Source: a virus. From it: a stretch of 33,151 nt of DNA. Positions within the stretch are counted from its first letter, which is position 1. Each line of letters opens with the position of its first letter. Under the pieces are notes generated by a model. The model searched no databases, was not told the DNA's origin, and saw only the letters and a list, made by a program, of their open reading frames with translations. The position numbers and the translations under genes are program-made. This document shows, piece by piece, positions 7,377 to 16,700 of this stretch. The stretch covers positions 1-33,151 of IMG/VR virus record IMGVR_UViG_3300017755_000039. One strand, given 5' to 3'.

Positions 7377-8564
7377 ATGGCAGAAGAAATAGAAAACGTA
7401 ACTGAAGAGGTTACAGAACAACCAATTGAAAACACTAAAAGCGAACCAACGTTTATGAGCGAAGGTGATGACAGTGTGGTTAAGATAGACCTAGACAAAA
7501 TACAGATACCAGATGAAACTACAGAAGCAGAAGCTGACACAGCAGGAATGGTGGGACGCGATGAAACACCCGATGCCCCACAAGAACAAGAAGAAGTACA
7601 ACCGCAAGGAGAAGTACAAGAAACAGAAGCACCAGTATTAGAAGAGGTAGTAGAAGTTGAAGCTGTTGAAAAACAAGTTCAACAAGTAGAAGAGCAAGTG
7701 GCTGAAGCAATAGTTGAAGCTGTAGAAACTGGTAAACCTCTACCAGAGAATATTCAGAAGTTGGTTGACTTTATGGATGATACTGGAGGAGATATAAACG
7801 ATTACGTAACCTTAAATAGAGATCTAGACAAACTAGATGACTCTGAGGTTTTAGATGAATACTATCGCTCAACAAAATCTCACTTATCAGCATCAGAAAG
7901 AAACTTCTTACTAGAAGATCGTTTTGGGTTTGATGAAGACGTAGATGATGAGCGTACAATAAGATCAAAGAAAATCGCTTTAAAAGAGCAAGTTGCTGAA
8001 GCGAAAGCCTACTTGGACGGGCAAAAGTCTAAATATTACCAGGACATTAAAGCAGGTAGCAAACTTACAGGTGAGCAACAAGAAGCTATAGAGTTCTACA
8101 ATAAATACAGTGCGGAGTCTGAAGAAACCCAAAGACTAACACAAGCTAACAAAGATGTTTTTCTAAAGAAAACTGATAATCTATTTAACAACCAGTTCAA
8201 AGGTTTTGACTATAAGGTTGGAGATAAGACTTATCGTTACAATGTGAAAAACGTGGGAGACGTAAAGAATACACAAAGCGACCTCAACAATTTTATCCAA
8301 AAGTTTTTGGATGACAAAAATCAGATGAGTGATGCTGCAGGTTACCACAAATCTTTATTTACAGCAATGAATGCTGATGCTATTGCTCAACATTTCTATG
8401 AGCAAGGAAAAGCAGACGCAGTCAAAACATCTGTAGCTAAAGATAAAAATATTAACGTCAACCCAAGAGGTACACACAGTAGCAAAACTATTGGTGGTAC
8501 AACTGTTAGAGTGTTAGGTAATGATTCTTCTGATTTCAAATTTAAAATCAAAAAGAATAAATAA
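7377..8564 (+). CDS. Probable scaffolding (head assembly) protein
   Basis: A 395-aa acidic protein between portal and capsid genes, the usual place for a scaffold. Residues 1-125 are almost entirely Glu, Val, Gln and Thr in low-complexity runs (VTEEVTEQPIE, EVVEVEAVEKQVQQVEEQV). Residues about 120-330 are charged and helical, with a conserved-looking ENIQKLVDFMDDTGG and YVTLNRDLDKLDD. The C-terminus is basic (SSDFKFKIKKNK), as expected for a scaffold tail that binds the capsid shell. There is no protease motif, so maturation cleavage, if any, would need another enzyme. An internal core protein is the alternative. Confidence 0.7.
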   Translation: MAEEIENVTEEVTEQPIENTKSEPTFMSEGDDSVVKIDLDKIQIPDETTEAEADTAGMVGRDETPDAPQEQEEVQPQGEVQETEAPVLEEVVEVEAVEKQVQQVEEQVAEAIVEAVETGKPLPENIQKLVDFMDDTGGDINDYVTLNRDLDKLDDSEVLDEYYRSTKSHLSASERNFLLEDRFGFDEDVDDERTIRSKKIALKEQVAEAKAYLDGQKSKYYQDIKAGSKLTGEQQEAIEFYNKYSAESEETQRLTQANKDVFLKKTDNLFNNQFKGFDYKVGDKTYRYNVKNVGDVKNTQSDLNNFIQKFLDDKNQMSDAAGYHKSLFTAMNADAIAQHFYEQGKADAVKTSVAKDKNINVNPRGTHSSKTIGGTTVRVLGNDSSDFKFKIKKNK

Positions 8565-8582
8565 CTTTAAAATAATTACGTT

Positions 8583-10085
8583 ATGGCAATTACTGCAGGA
8601 GGTAGTTTAAACGCTGTGCCAGCTCCTGGGCAGCAAACACTATCCTCAAACTATTTAGATTTAGCGTCAGGTACTACTGACTGGGCGCAACAATACATTC
8701 CAGACCTAATGGAGAAAGAAGCTGAAGTTTTCGGACCGAGAACTATTTCAGGTTTCTTATCAAAAGTAGGTGCTGAAGAGGCTATGCAAGCTGATCAAGT
8801 TGTATGGTCTGAACAAGGTAGATTACACCTTTCATATCAAGGTCATGTTCATTCTACAGCTGGTGGTTTAGATTCATCTGCTCAATTTGACATTACTAAA
8901 GATATTGATGGTAACACTGATGTTGCTTCTGGTAACCATGGTGTTAGAGTTAATGACACAGTTATTATAGCTGACAGCACTAACGGTATCAAAAAAGGTA
9001 TAGTAGTAAAAGTTGCTACTGATAGAATTGATGTTGCTATATATGGAGCTGCTGCTCTTACTGGTACTACTGCTAACCAGGATAGTAGATTATTAGTTTA
9101 CGGTTCTGAATATGGTAAAGGTGTTAGTTACTTTAACGCTGCTGGTGATGCAAGCGCTGATTCTAGAGGTGCTAACGAACCTGCATTCAAAACTTACAAC
9201 AACAAACCAATTATCTTAAAAGACTACTACGAAGTGTCAGGTTCTGATACATCTAGAGTTGGTTGGGTTGAAGTTACTTCTGAGGAAGGTGCTTCAGGTT
9301 ACTTGTGGTATGTTAAGGCTGAAGCTGATACTCGTGCACGTTTTACTGATTACTTAGAAATGGCTATGTTAGAAGGTGAAAAAGGTGGTAAGTCAACAGA
9401 TATTACTGAAGAAGCTTATGTGTTAGGTGGTTCAGGTGCTGATGCAGCTACTAAAGCTACTGGTACTGAAGGTTTATTTGCTGCTGTAGAGTCTAGAGGT
9501 AATATGACTTCTGGTATCTCAGGTGTTAACGCTGCTACTGATTTAGCTGAGTTTGATGCTATTTTAGCAGAGTTCGATAAGCAAGGTGCTATTGAAGAGT
9601 ACATGATGTTCATGAATAGAGCTTCGTCTCTAGCTATTGACGACATGTTAGCCTCTATGAATTCTTACGGAGCTGGTGGTACTTCTTACGGAGTATTCGA
9701 CAACGACGAAGATATGGCTTTAAACTTAGGTTTCTCTGGTTTCAGAAGAGGTTCTTACGACTTCTACAAATCTGACTTTAGATACTTAAATGATTTAGCT
9801 ACTCGTGGTGGTATTAATGCTGTTAACGCTGCTGATGCTATTAGAGGGATTATGATTCCTGCTGGAACATCTTCAGTTTACGACCAAAATCTTGGTAAAA
9901 ACTTGAAGCGTCCTTTCTTACATACGCGTTATAGAGCTTCTGCTACAGATAACAGAAAGTTCAAGACTTGGACTACTGGTTCTGTTGGAGCTGCTACTTC
10001 AGCGTTAGATGCGATGCAAGTGCATATGTTATCAGAGAGATGTTTAGTTACTCAAGGTGCTAACAACTTTATGTTAATGAACTAA
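8583..10085 (+). CDS. Major capsid protein (HK97-fold expected)
   Basis: A 500-aa protein following the scaffold-like gene and ended by the strongest terminator in the window. Codon use is strongly biased (GGT, GCT, GTT, TCT), as usual for the most abundant virion protein. The N-terminal part carries YIPDLMEKEAEVFGPRTIS (about 39-57), then MQADQVVWSEQGRLHLSY, a beta-rich insertion (about 100-220), a second core part with RASSLAIDDMLASM, and a C-terminal ATSALDAMQVHMLSERCLV. This layout is familiar from major capsid proteins of crAss-like and marine flavophages. The fold itself cannot be read from sequence; position and codon bias carry most of the weight. Confidence 0.85.
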   Translation: MAITAGGSLNAVPAPGQQTLSSNYLDLASGTTDWAQQYIPDLMEKEAEVFGPRTISGFLSKVGAEEAMQADQVVWSEQGRLHLSYQGHVHSTAGGLDSSAQFDITKDIDGNTDVASGNHGVRVNDTVIIADSTNGIKKGIVVKVATDRIDVAIYGAAALTGTTANQDSRLLVYGSEYGKGVSYFNAAGDASADSRGANEPAFKTYNNKPIILKDYYEVSGSDTSRVGWVEVTSEEGASGYLWYVKAEADTRARFTDYLEMAMLEGEKGGKSTDITEEAYVLGGSGADAATKATGTEGLFAAVESRGNMTSGISGVNAATDLAEFDAILAEFDKQGAIEEYMMFMNRASSLAIDDMLASMNSYGAGGTSYGVFDNDEDMALNLGFSGFRRGSYDFYKSDFRYLNDLATRGGINAVNAADAIRGIMIPAGTSSVYDQNLGKNLKRPFLHTRYRASATDNRKFKTWTTGSVGAATSALDAMQVHMLSERCLVTQGANNFMLMN

Positions 10086-10087
10086 TA

Positions 10088-10120
10088 TAGGTTGGGGCTT
10101 CGGCCCCACCTTATTTTTTT
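10088..10120 (+). terminator. Rho-independent terminator after the capsid gene
   Basis: Three bases after the capsid stop codon there is a GC-rich hairpin with arms GGGGC and GCCCC around a TTCG loop, i.e. the very stable C(UUCG)G tetraloop. The stem extends through AGGT/ACCT with one bulged T. It runs into a T tract (TTATTTTTTT). It would stop readthrough from the capsid gene and protect the 3' end of its mRNA. Confidence 0.92.
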
Positions 10121-10140
10121 AATTTTTATTATATTATATT

Positions 10141-10986
10141 ATGGCTAAAAAGCAAACGAAAGCTACGGTAAAAGAAACTGTAGTAGAACAAGAGGTGGTT
10201 GAAGTAATGGAACAACCCATTGTTGAAACAACTAAAATGGAAATCCCAAAACAACCTGTTAAACCTGACTGGACAATTAAAGATAGAGTTTACTACTTAA
10301 AAGGTGGTAGAAAACCTTTATCTAGAATGATTAAGTCAACTGGGGTTTATTGGTTTGACCAAGAGAAAGGTTACGAGAGAGAACTAAAGTATTGTCAAAA
10401 TCAACAAACTTGTTTTGTTGATGAAATGAAAGGAGATCAAAGGCTATCACATATTATATTTAGAAGTGGTGCTCTGTTCGTCCCAAAAGAAAAGACAGTA
10501 TTACAAAAAATGTTATCTCTTTATCACCCTCATAAAGATCAAATATTTTATGAATACCAACCAGAAGCTATAGCTGAAAATCAACTTGATTGGTTAGAGT
10601 TTGAAATTGAAGCTTTGAGTTTAGCTAAAAATCTAGATATAGATATGGCTGAAGCAATTATGAGAGCTGAAGTTGGATCTGAAGTATCTAAGATGAGTTC
10701 TAAGGAGCTTAAAAGAGATTTGTTACTATTTGCTAGAAACAATCCTAAACTATTCTTAGAATTAGCTACAGATGATAATGTTCAACTTAGGAACTTTGGT
10801 ATTAAAGCTACGGAAGAAGGAATTATAAAACTATCTTCAGATCAACGCTACTTTATGTGGGGATCTACCGATAGAAAGTTAATGACTGTTCCGTTCGATG
10901 AACACCCATATACTGCATTATCCCATTGGTTTAAAACTGATGAAGGTATGGAGATATACACTAATATAGAGAAGCGGTTATCATAA
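10141..10986 (+). CDS. Head-associated phage protein, unknown function
   Basis: A 281-aa protein. The first 45 residues are a low-complexity Lys/Val/Glu/Thr segment resembling the start of the scaffold-like protein. After that comes a folded part with VKPDWTIKDRVYYLKGG, STGVYWFDQEKGYERELKY, DQRLSHIIFRSGALFVPK and LQKMLSLYHPHKD. The C-terminal third is helical, with MSSKELKRDLLLFARNNP and a final aromatic-rich FDEHPYTALSHWF. Proteins with this 'R..GH/SHI.F..G.LFV.....LQK.LS.HP' pattern often follow the capsid gene in marine phages, so a capsid-associated or internal head role is likely but not established. It is isolated between two terminators. Confidence 0.75.
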   Translation: MAKKQTKATVKETVVEQEVVEVMEQPIVETTKMEIPKQPVKPDWTIKDRVYYLKGGRKPLSRMIKSTGVYWFDQEKGYERELKYCQNQQTCFVDEMKGDQRLSHIIFRSGALFVPKEKTVLQKMLSLYHPHKDQIFYEYQPEAIAENQLDWLEFEIEALSLAKNLDIDMAEAIMRAEVGSEVSKMSSKELKRDLLLFARNNPKLFLELATDDNVQLRNFGIKATEEGIIKLSSDQRYFMWGSTDRKLMTVPFDEHPYTALSHWFKTDEGMEIYTNIEKRLS

Positions 10987-10998
10987 CCGTTTCTTTTT
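10971..10998 (+). terminator. Rho-independent terminator overlapping the stop codon
   Basis: Arms GAAGCGGTTA (10971-10980) and TAACCGTTTC (10984-10993) pair over ten positions with one G-T, around a three-base loop TCA, followed by TTTTT. The left arm encodes the last residues of the upstream protein and the right arm begins with its TAA stop codon, so terminator and coding end are merged. Confidence 0.85.
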
Positions 10999-11084
10999 AA
11001 TACTAAATAAGCACAAACCCTAATCCAAAATCCTTAATCCTTAATTCACAAACAATTATTTATTAATTATTAAACATTTAAAAA
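10999..11084 (+). other. AT-rich leader before the small virion genes
   Basis: This gap of about 86 bases has no ORF worth reporting. It holds a short run of AATCC-type repeats (CTAATCCAAAATCCTTAATCC, split over 11019-11041) and then nearly pure A/T up to the start codon. Because a terminator lies just upstream, a promoter for the next gene is expected here, but I see no convincing TAnnTTTG Bacteroidetes -7 element. Confidence 0.4.
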
Positions 11085-11423
11085 ATGGCAAAAAATTTTT
11101 TATGGTTTGCAGAGTCTGATGTTGAGACAACCAACGAAGCTATGATGTTACCAGCTGATCGCTATCTAGGATGTGATCCGGTTTCTGGTGGTGTAGTGTT
11201 GTATTTTCAAGACATCGAAGGTGCTGCAACAAGAGAAGCAGTTACCCTTAACTGCACAAATGGAAATCAAAAAGCTGTGTTAGATGCTTTAGCTGACATC
11301 ATGAACGCGAACCCACATTCAACGGGGTTTCAAGTAGTCGCTGACGCTAACGTAGCAAATGGACAATCAGCAGTTTATCATAAGGCTTTTAATGGTCTTG
11401 TAACTGGTTGTACTATAGCTTAA
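11085..11423 (+). CDS. Small virion protein, first of a paralogous pair
   Basis: A 112-aa protein starting MAKNFLWFAES and containing TTNEAMMLPADRYLG, a beta-like VVLYFQDIEG, and a C-terminal half with ALADIMNANPHSTGFQVVAD. It aligns along most of its length with the next gene: FAE, (T)TEAxM, PAxRxLG, YF, IA/IM..N..PH..G, and ADA in the same order. Tandem small paralogs between capsid and connector genes are often abundant head decoration or fibre-base proteins. The start ATG is embedded in A-rich DNA, and the first codons contain an A6T6 run. Function is inferred from position only. Confidence 0.75.
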   Translation: MAKNFLWFAESDVETTNEAMMLPADRYLGCDPVSGGVVLYFQDIEGAATREAVTLNCTNGNQKAVLDALADIMNANPHSTGFQVVADANVANGQSAVYHKAFNGLVTGCTIA

Positions 11424-11427
11424 TCAT

Positions 11428-11435
11428 TAACTTTG
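11428..11435 (+). promoter_or_regulatory. Possible Bacteroidetes-type -7 promoter element
   Basis: TAACTTTG matches the Bacteroidetes sigma consensus TAnnTTTG. A TTG at 11408-11410 lies at a plausible distance for the -33 element. It is 14 bases before the second paralog's start codon, so the leader would be very short. A chance match in AT-rich DNA cannot be excluded. Confidence 0.28.
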
Positions 11436-11448
11436 TAAAATTATTAAA

Positions 11449-11838
11449 ATGGCAGAAAAATATTTATACTTTGCAGAGGGTGGTGGTGCTGATGCTACTA
11501 CGGAAGCAGCTATGTACCCAGCTTCTAGATTTCTAGGGGTAGAACCTCATGATGCTACTAACACTTATATATACTTTGACTCACCAATGGGTGATGTTGA
11601 TGGCGGTGGTGGTGTTGGAGATATTGTTAAAATAACTCACGCGGACACTCATGCTACAGCAGGTTCTTATCACAGATCTAAGTTAATCGCTAGATCAATA
11701 GCGGAAGCTATAAACTCTGGTCCTCACGTTAGCGGCGTAGTAACTATAGCTGACGCAGATAATGGTGTATATTATGGAGATATTGCTACTATTAAAGACG
11801 ATGCTAGTTTCGGTGTTGTAGTAACTCTTGATTCATAA
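11449..11838 (+). CDS. Small virion protein, second of a paralogous pair
   Basis: A 129-aa paralog of the preceding gene. It starts MAEKYLYFAEGG and carries TTEAAMYPASRFLGVEP, a strand YIYFDSP, a Gly-rich turn (VDGGGGVGD) absent from its sister, KLIARSIAEAINSGPHVSG, and a final AD-rich beta part. It is longer by 17 residues, mainly because of the Gly-rich loop and the C-terminus. It is closed by its own hairpin terminator, suggesting strong and separately controlled expression. Likely a capsid decoration or appendage protein; this is inference from position and duplication. Confidence 0.75.
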   Translation: MAEKYLYFAEGGGADATTEAAMYPASRFLGVEPHDATNTYIYFDSPMGDVDGGGGVGDIVKITHADTHATAGSYHRSKLIARSIAEAINSGPHVSGVVTIADADNGVYYGDIATIKDDASFGVVVTLDS

Positions 11839-11860
11839 GTTTATATTAAACTTAATATTA

Positions 11861-11891
11861 ATAGCCATCCTTTCGGGTGGCTATTTTTTTT
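11861..11891 (+). terminator. Rho-independent terminator after the paralog pair
   Basis: Arms ATAGCCATCC (11861-11870) and GGGTGGCTAT (11875-11884) pair over ten positions with one G-T, around a TTTC loop, followed by a run of eight T. It separates the head genes from the connector and tail genes. Confidence 0.92.
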
Positions 11892-11948
11892 ACCCTATAC
11901 TAACTCTACACTTTACTATGTAACTATATTAAAGTAAAAAAGAATGTT

Positions 11949-12113
11949 ATGAAATCAAAAGGATTAGGAGACTCAATAGAGAAGTTTACTAAAGCTACTA
12001 AGATAGATAGTTTAGTGAAATTAAGTTCCAGCTTTATGGGTATTAAAGACTGTGGATGTAACAAAAGGAAAGCTTGGTTAAATAAGCAATTTCCTTATAA
12101 TTCAAAAAAATAA
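11949..12113 (+). CDS. 54-aa conserved CGC-motif protein
   Basis: A short gene of 54 codons: MKSKGLGDSIEKFTKATKID at the start, then a short linker and IKDCGCNKRKAWLNKQFPY. Its stop codon shares the final A with the start of the next gene (TAATG), the coupling used throughout this window, which argues strongly that it is real. An ATG five bases upstream is in another frame. The layout 'GLGD.I.K.TKATGI...DCGC..R...LN..FPY' is found in many phages next to head or tail genes. The two cysteines in DCGC could bind metal or be redox active, but no function is established. Confidence 0.8.
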   Translation: MKSKGLGDSIEKFTKATKIDSLVKLSSSFMGIKDCGCNKRKAWLNKQFPYNSKK

Positions 12114-12877
12114 TGGTTAGTATAGATAATGTTTATCAAAGAGTTCTAGCTGTATCTAATAAAGAACAGAGAGGTTATGTAACACCTCAGGAGTTCAATT
12201 TGTTAGCATACGCAGCTCAAATGGATATATTTAATTCTTACTTTAGCGATATTAGAGAAGGAGCTAGAGAACCTATGCTTGACGTTAATTTAGGTAATAA
12301 ACGAGATTTAATAGATGATAAGATAGGTCCATTCAAAATATACAAAGGAGCCGTGCTAAAGGGTAACAACTCAGATACTTGGGAATTTAAACTACCACCA
12401 GATTTATACTTCTTAGGAAATGTGTATTACGCTCCAAGATCTGCATGGCATACAAATATTTCACCTATAAGCGTGGAAGATTTTCACCGTGCAGCAAGGA
12501 ATTCTAGAACAAAACCGAACTTTAAAGACCCCGTATACACTAGACCAGGTACACATGAGGGTGATCTTTCTAGTCACATAAGAATATATCCAAGCAACAA
12601 CTGGACTGCCACCGAGGACTTTCCACACTTCTCTATAACTACTATAGAAATTGATTATATAAAAAAACCATCTGATCCTAAGTGGGGGTACGTCGTAGTA
12701 AACAGTAAAGCATTGTATAACGCTTCTACTTCTAATAACTTTGATTTGCATGCTTGTGAAGAAAGTTCTTTAGTTAATAAAATACTAGAATTAGCAGGTA
12801 TAGTTATTAACAAACCAGATCTATCTGAGCTCGCTTTGAGAAACCAACAAATGAACGAAGCTGAAAAAAATAAATAA
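12113..12877 (+). CDS. Head-tail connector (ring/adaptor) protein
   Basis: A 254-aa protein with the opening IDNVYQRVLAVSNKEQRGYV and TPQEFNLLAYAAQMDIFNSYF (about 4-44), a mixed beta middle, and the end FDLHACEESSLVNKILELAG (about 213-232). This combination, 'VY..VL..ANKEQRGY.TP.EFN..A..AQ.DIF' with 'F.LH..EE..LV.KILELAG', is what I remember for the conserved structural protein that follows capsid genes in crAss-like and marine flavophages, where it forms part of the ring stack under the portal. The stop is followed after two bases by the second connector-type gene. Confidence that it is a virion connector is good; the exact ring position is not known. Confidence 0.75.
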   Translation: MVSIDNVYQRVLAVSNKEQRGYVTPQEFNLLAYAAQMDIFNSYFSDIREGAREPMLDVNLGNKRDLIDDKIGPFKIYKGAVLKGNNSDTWEFKLPPDLYFLGNVYYAPRSAWHTNISPISVEDFHRAARNSRTKPNFKDPVYTRPGTHEGDLSSHIRIYPSNNWTATEDFPHFSITTIEIDYIKKPSDPKWGYVVVNSKALYNASTSNNFDLHACEESSLVNKILELAGIVINKPDLSELALRNQQMNEAEKNK

Positions 12878-12879
12878 TT

Positions 12880-13785
12880 ATGGGATTATTAGACGGAACT
12901 TCTCAAAAGAGTTATTACACTGGTACGGATAAAGGTAACTATCAGTTTGTTTCATTAGATGAAATAATAAATGGTTTTATGGTTGTGTATGTTGGTGAGA
13001 GTAAAATTTTAACTACAGTGAATAAAACTGATGTCCAGTTTCATGGTATGAGAGCTATACAAGAGTTATCATACGATGTTCTTAGATCTCATAAAGCTTT
13101 TGAACAAGAGGTGCCGGCAACGCTAGTAATGCCTTTACCTCAAGATTATGTTAACTATACTAAGATAGTTAGAGTAGATTCTAACGGTATAGAAAAACCT
13201 ATATATCCTACTGGTAAAACTTCAAATCCTTTTCCGCTTGATGCAAATGCTACAACCGGTGTTTACACTTACAATGCGGACGGTAGTTTAGATCCTACAG
13301 GTGATGACACTGATGCTACCGAACCTTACACATCTAGAACTTTTGATAAATTTAATTCTATACCATCATCTAACTCTAATCAAGATTACGATGCTTTAGA
13401 TCACAACAGGTTAGATAATAGAGGTAGGAGGTATGGACTTGATCCTCAACACGCTCAAAATAACGGGACGTTTTACATAGACAACTCCACTGGATTCATT
13501 CACTTCAGTTCCGATCTTTCAGGGGAAACAATAACGTTAAAGTATATCAGTGACGGTTTAGGTACCGATGCTGAAATGGTTGTGCATAAATTCTGTGAAG
13601 AAGCAGTGTATAAGCATATTATGTATGGTTTAGTTTCTAATAGAGTTGGAATACCAGAAGGAGTAATTCAAAGATTTAAAAGAGAAAAGTTTGCTGAAAC
13701 TAGAAAAGCTAAAATAAGGCTTTCTAATATAAAAATAGAAGAGTTCACTCAAATATTAAGAGGGATTAGTAAACCTATTAAGTAA
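12880..13785 (+). CDS. Head-tail connector / tail-tube-like adaptor protein
   Basis: A 301-aa protein. Conserved-looking blocks are FVSLDEIINGFMVVYVGE, RAIQELSYDVLRSHKAFE, LPQDYVNYTKIVRVDSNG, RRYGLDPQHAQ, FYIDNSTGFIHFSSDLSG, LKYISDGLGTDAEMVVHKF and an end RKAKIRLSNIKIEEFTQILRG. It is a familiar companion of the previous gene in crAss-like and marine phages and corresponds in position to the T7 tail tubular A / adaptor proteins. Residues about 130-180 (Thr/Asp/Asn-rich) look like a variable loop. It would connect the portal ring to the long tail protein encoded next, six bases downstream. Confidence 0.75.
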   Translation: MGLLDGTSQKSYYTGTDKGNYQFVSLDEIINGFMVVYVGESKILTTVNKTDVQFHGMRAIQELSYDVLRSHKAFEQEVPATLVMPLPQDYVNYTKIVRVDSNGIEKPIYPTGKTSNPFPLDANATTGVYTYNADGSLDPTGDDTDATEPYTSRTFDKFNSIPSSNSNQDYDALDHNRLDNRGRRYGLDPQHAQNNGTFYIDNSTGFIHFSSDLSGETITLKYISDGLGTDAEMVVHKFCEEAVYKHIMYGLVSNRVGIPEGVIQRFKREKFAETRKAKIRLSNIKIEEFTQILRGISKPIK

Positions 13786-13791
13786 TAGTTT

Positions 13792-16700
13792 ATGCCAGAA
13801 ATTAAACACACGTTTCAAGCCGGTAAAATGAATAAGGATCTAGACGAAAGACTAGTTCCTCAAGGTGAGTATAGAGACGCTTTAAATATAGAAGTGAGAA
13901 CTTCTGATGGAAACGATATAGGTGCTGCCCAAAATCTATATGGTAATCTAGAAAGATTATCGTATGATGAACTTAAAAACCCTATACAACCCACTGTAAA
14001 TAGTGATGGTGAAAAAAGTTATTTTGTAGGATCTATTTCAGATGAGAAAACTAATAACTCTTACTTTTTTGTAGCATCACCTAAAGTTACAAGTATAGAT
14101 CATCCCGCTGAACCAGTTAGGGTTTATAAAGATATGATTATAAAATATAACAGTGACAGTAAGAAGTTGTTTCCAGTGTTTACTGATATATTTAGAGTTG
14201 AAATGCGTGCTGGTATTGCTGAAGGTAGCGTGCATTTAGAAGATATGGGTAGTCAAATCACTCATTATGATCACATAGTCGTGGCTGAAGCGTTAGGAAA
14301 GTACGTTAGGCCTGGTATGTCTATAAATGTGTTAAACGCTACTGGTCAGTCAATCATGGGTACAGATATAGATTTCTATGAATCTTTAAACGGAATGCCT
14401 GGGAGTGTTATTGTTAGAGAGTTCGATCGTAGCACTAGAACAATCTGGTTTGATAGATATGTTATAGGAGACTTAACTCACGCTGCCTGCTTCGTGCTTG
14501 AATCTAATAAAGTTTTAAGATTTTCAAAAAATGGTTTAAAGCAGCATAGTAACTACATATCAGGTGTAAATATTATAAATAACTTATTGCTGTGGACTGA
14601 TAACGTAAACGAGCCTAGGAAGATAAACTTAGATAGATTAAAACAGTCAGCATCTTTTACTATACATTCCGATTTATATATAGATGATCCGTCTACGACA
14701 ACAAATAGTCTTGTAAAACTACAAAACATAGACAAATCCACAGATAGCTCTTACAAAGAAGAACATATAACTCTTATTAGGAGAGCTCCTAGAACCGCAC
14801 CTAAATTGATAATGTCGCAATTTGAGGGTGGAAAAGGAGAATCTTATTCGTCTTCTTGTGTTTTTAATTGGGTTTTAGAGGATGGGGAAAGTTTACCAGG
14901 CATAGATGACACTGTTAAACTTGATACTTTTGATGGAAATGGAAATGCGTTGGGTACCTCTTGTATAGCAGACGGTGATTCATTTTCATCTGGTCAAGTG
15001 TTACAGTTTACTTGTACTACCGAACCTCTAGTAGTAACAGCTGAGGTGCGTGTTACTATGTCTAATGGAGTCCACAGAGTAAAAATAATTAAAATAGACG
15101 ACGAGATAAACAGTTCTCATTTAGAATGGGATATAGAAATTGTTCAAAAGAAATCTATATTTGAAACTACATTTGGTAGGTTTGGTTATAGATATAAGTA
15201 TCAAGATGGAGAATACTCTTCTTTTTCGCCGTGGTCTGAACTAGCTTTCATGCCTAGTAACTTTGATTACTTACCTACAAAAGGTTATAATTTAGGTATG
15301 GTAAACATTATGAGGAGCTTGCAAATAACAGACTTTATTGTAGAGGATTTTCAAAGACCAGATGATGTTATTGCTGTTGATATTTTATTTAAAGATACTG
15401 TATCTCCAAATGTTTACGTAGTAAAATCCATAAGAAGAGGTTACGACGAAGAGTGGAACGATAATGTCGAGGGTAGCGGAAATTCAGGGGTTGTAGATAT
15501 AACTACTGAAATGATACACAAAACTCTCCCATCTTCTCAAACGTTGAGAGCTTGGGATAACGTACCAATAACAGCTAAAGCTCAAGAGGTTACTGGTAAT
15601 AGAATTGTTTTTGCGAACTATGAGCAGAACTATGATACTCTGAGAAAGGTGTTTGTACATCCTACTGTTGAATCCGCCGATCATCCAACAGACTTGAGTC
15701 CTATGAAATCTATAAAGTCTCTTAGGAGATACAAAGTTGGAGTTGTATTTGGTGATAAGTATGGTAGAGAAACACCAGTAATGGGTATAGGTGGTAAGGT
15801 TGTTGGTACGAGAGGCGGTAGTGGTTACGTTCATCTAGGAGATGAAGAAGCTAATCACCATCGAGATCAAACTTTTCCAGACAGCATATCTGTACCTAAA
15901 AATGTTTCATTTAAGGTAAATAAGATTAGTGCTGAGCTAAATTGGGATGGTACTCCTGAAAATTGGATGGAGTATTATAAATATTATATAAAAGAAACCA
16001 GTAATGAGTATTACAATTTAGTTATGGATAGATGGTATCCAGCTGAAGATGGTAATATATGGTTATCTTTTCAATCTTCTGATAGAAACAAAGTAGATAT
16101 AGAAACATATTTAACTTTAAAAAATAAACATGGTAGTGAGGATCCTGTAGAGGAAGATGCTAGATATAAGATATTAGCAATATCAAATGAAGCCCCTAGA
16201 TTTATAAAGAATACTAACAGAATAATAGGTCTTGAAGCGTTATCCAGTGATTCTGGTGTTGATCTAAGTAATACTCTAGGTGTCCAATGTGATTCATGGA
16301 CTGCTTACGATAATACTTTTAAGGATTATAAATTTGAAGGCGTTGGATGGGCTAGAATAGTTGGTACGCTATCAGGTGTTACTAGATTTTCTAAATGGGT
16401 TAGAATAGCTAGACTGCATGATGCAAATAGATCTATAACTGTTGTTGGATCTTTTGGTCCAACAGCTGATATGTCGGGTGATATTAACTTCGGTACTAGT
16501 ACAGGTTTAACTGTTAGCGTAGAGGTTAGAGATTCAGTGGAAGAGAATAGACCAGAGTTTGAAGGTAGATTCTTTGTAAAAGTATTTAAAGATGCTACGT
16601 TAACTAACACTATTTTAGGTACTAATGTAGCAACTTCATCTTATAAAACAGTGTCTTCATATAAAATTGGTTTTGTAGATAGTTCAACAGGGTCAGGTGG

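Noticed and set aside
11088-11103. A6T6 run at the start of the first paralog as a frameshift signal
   Set aside because: Both sides stay in one frame with a good paralog match, and there is no alternative downstream frame of useful length.
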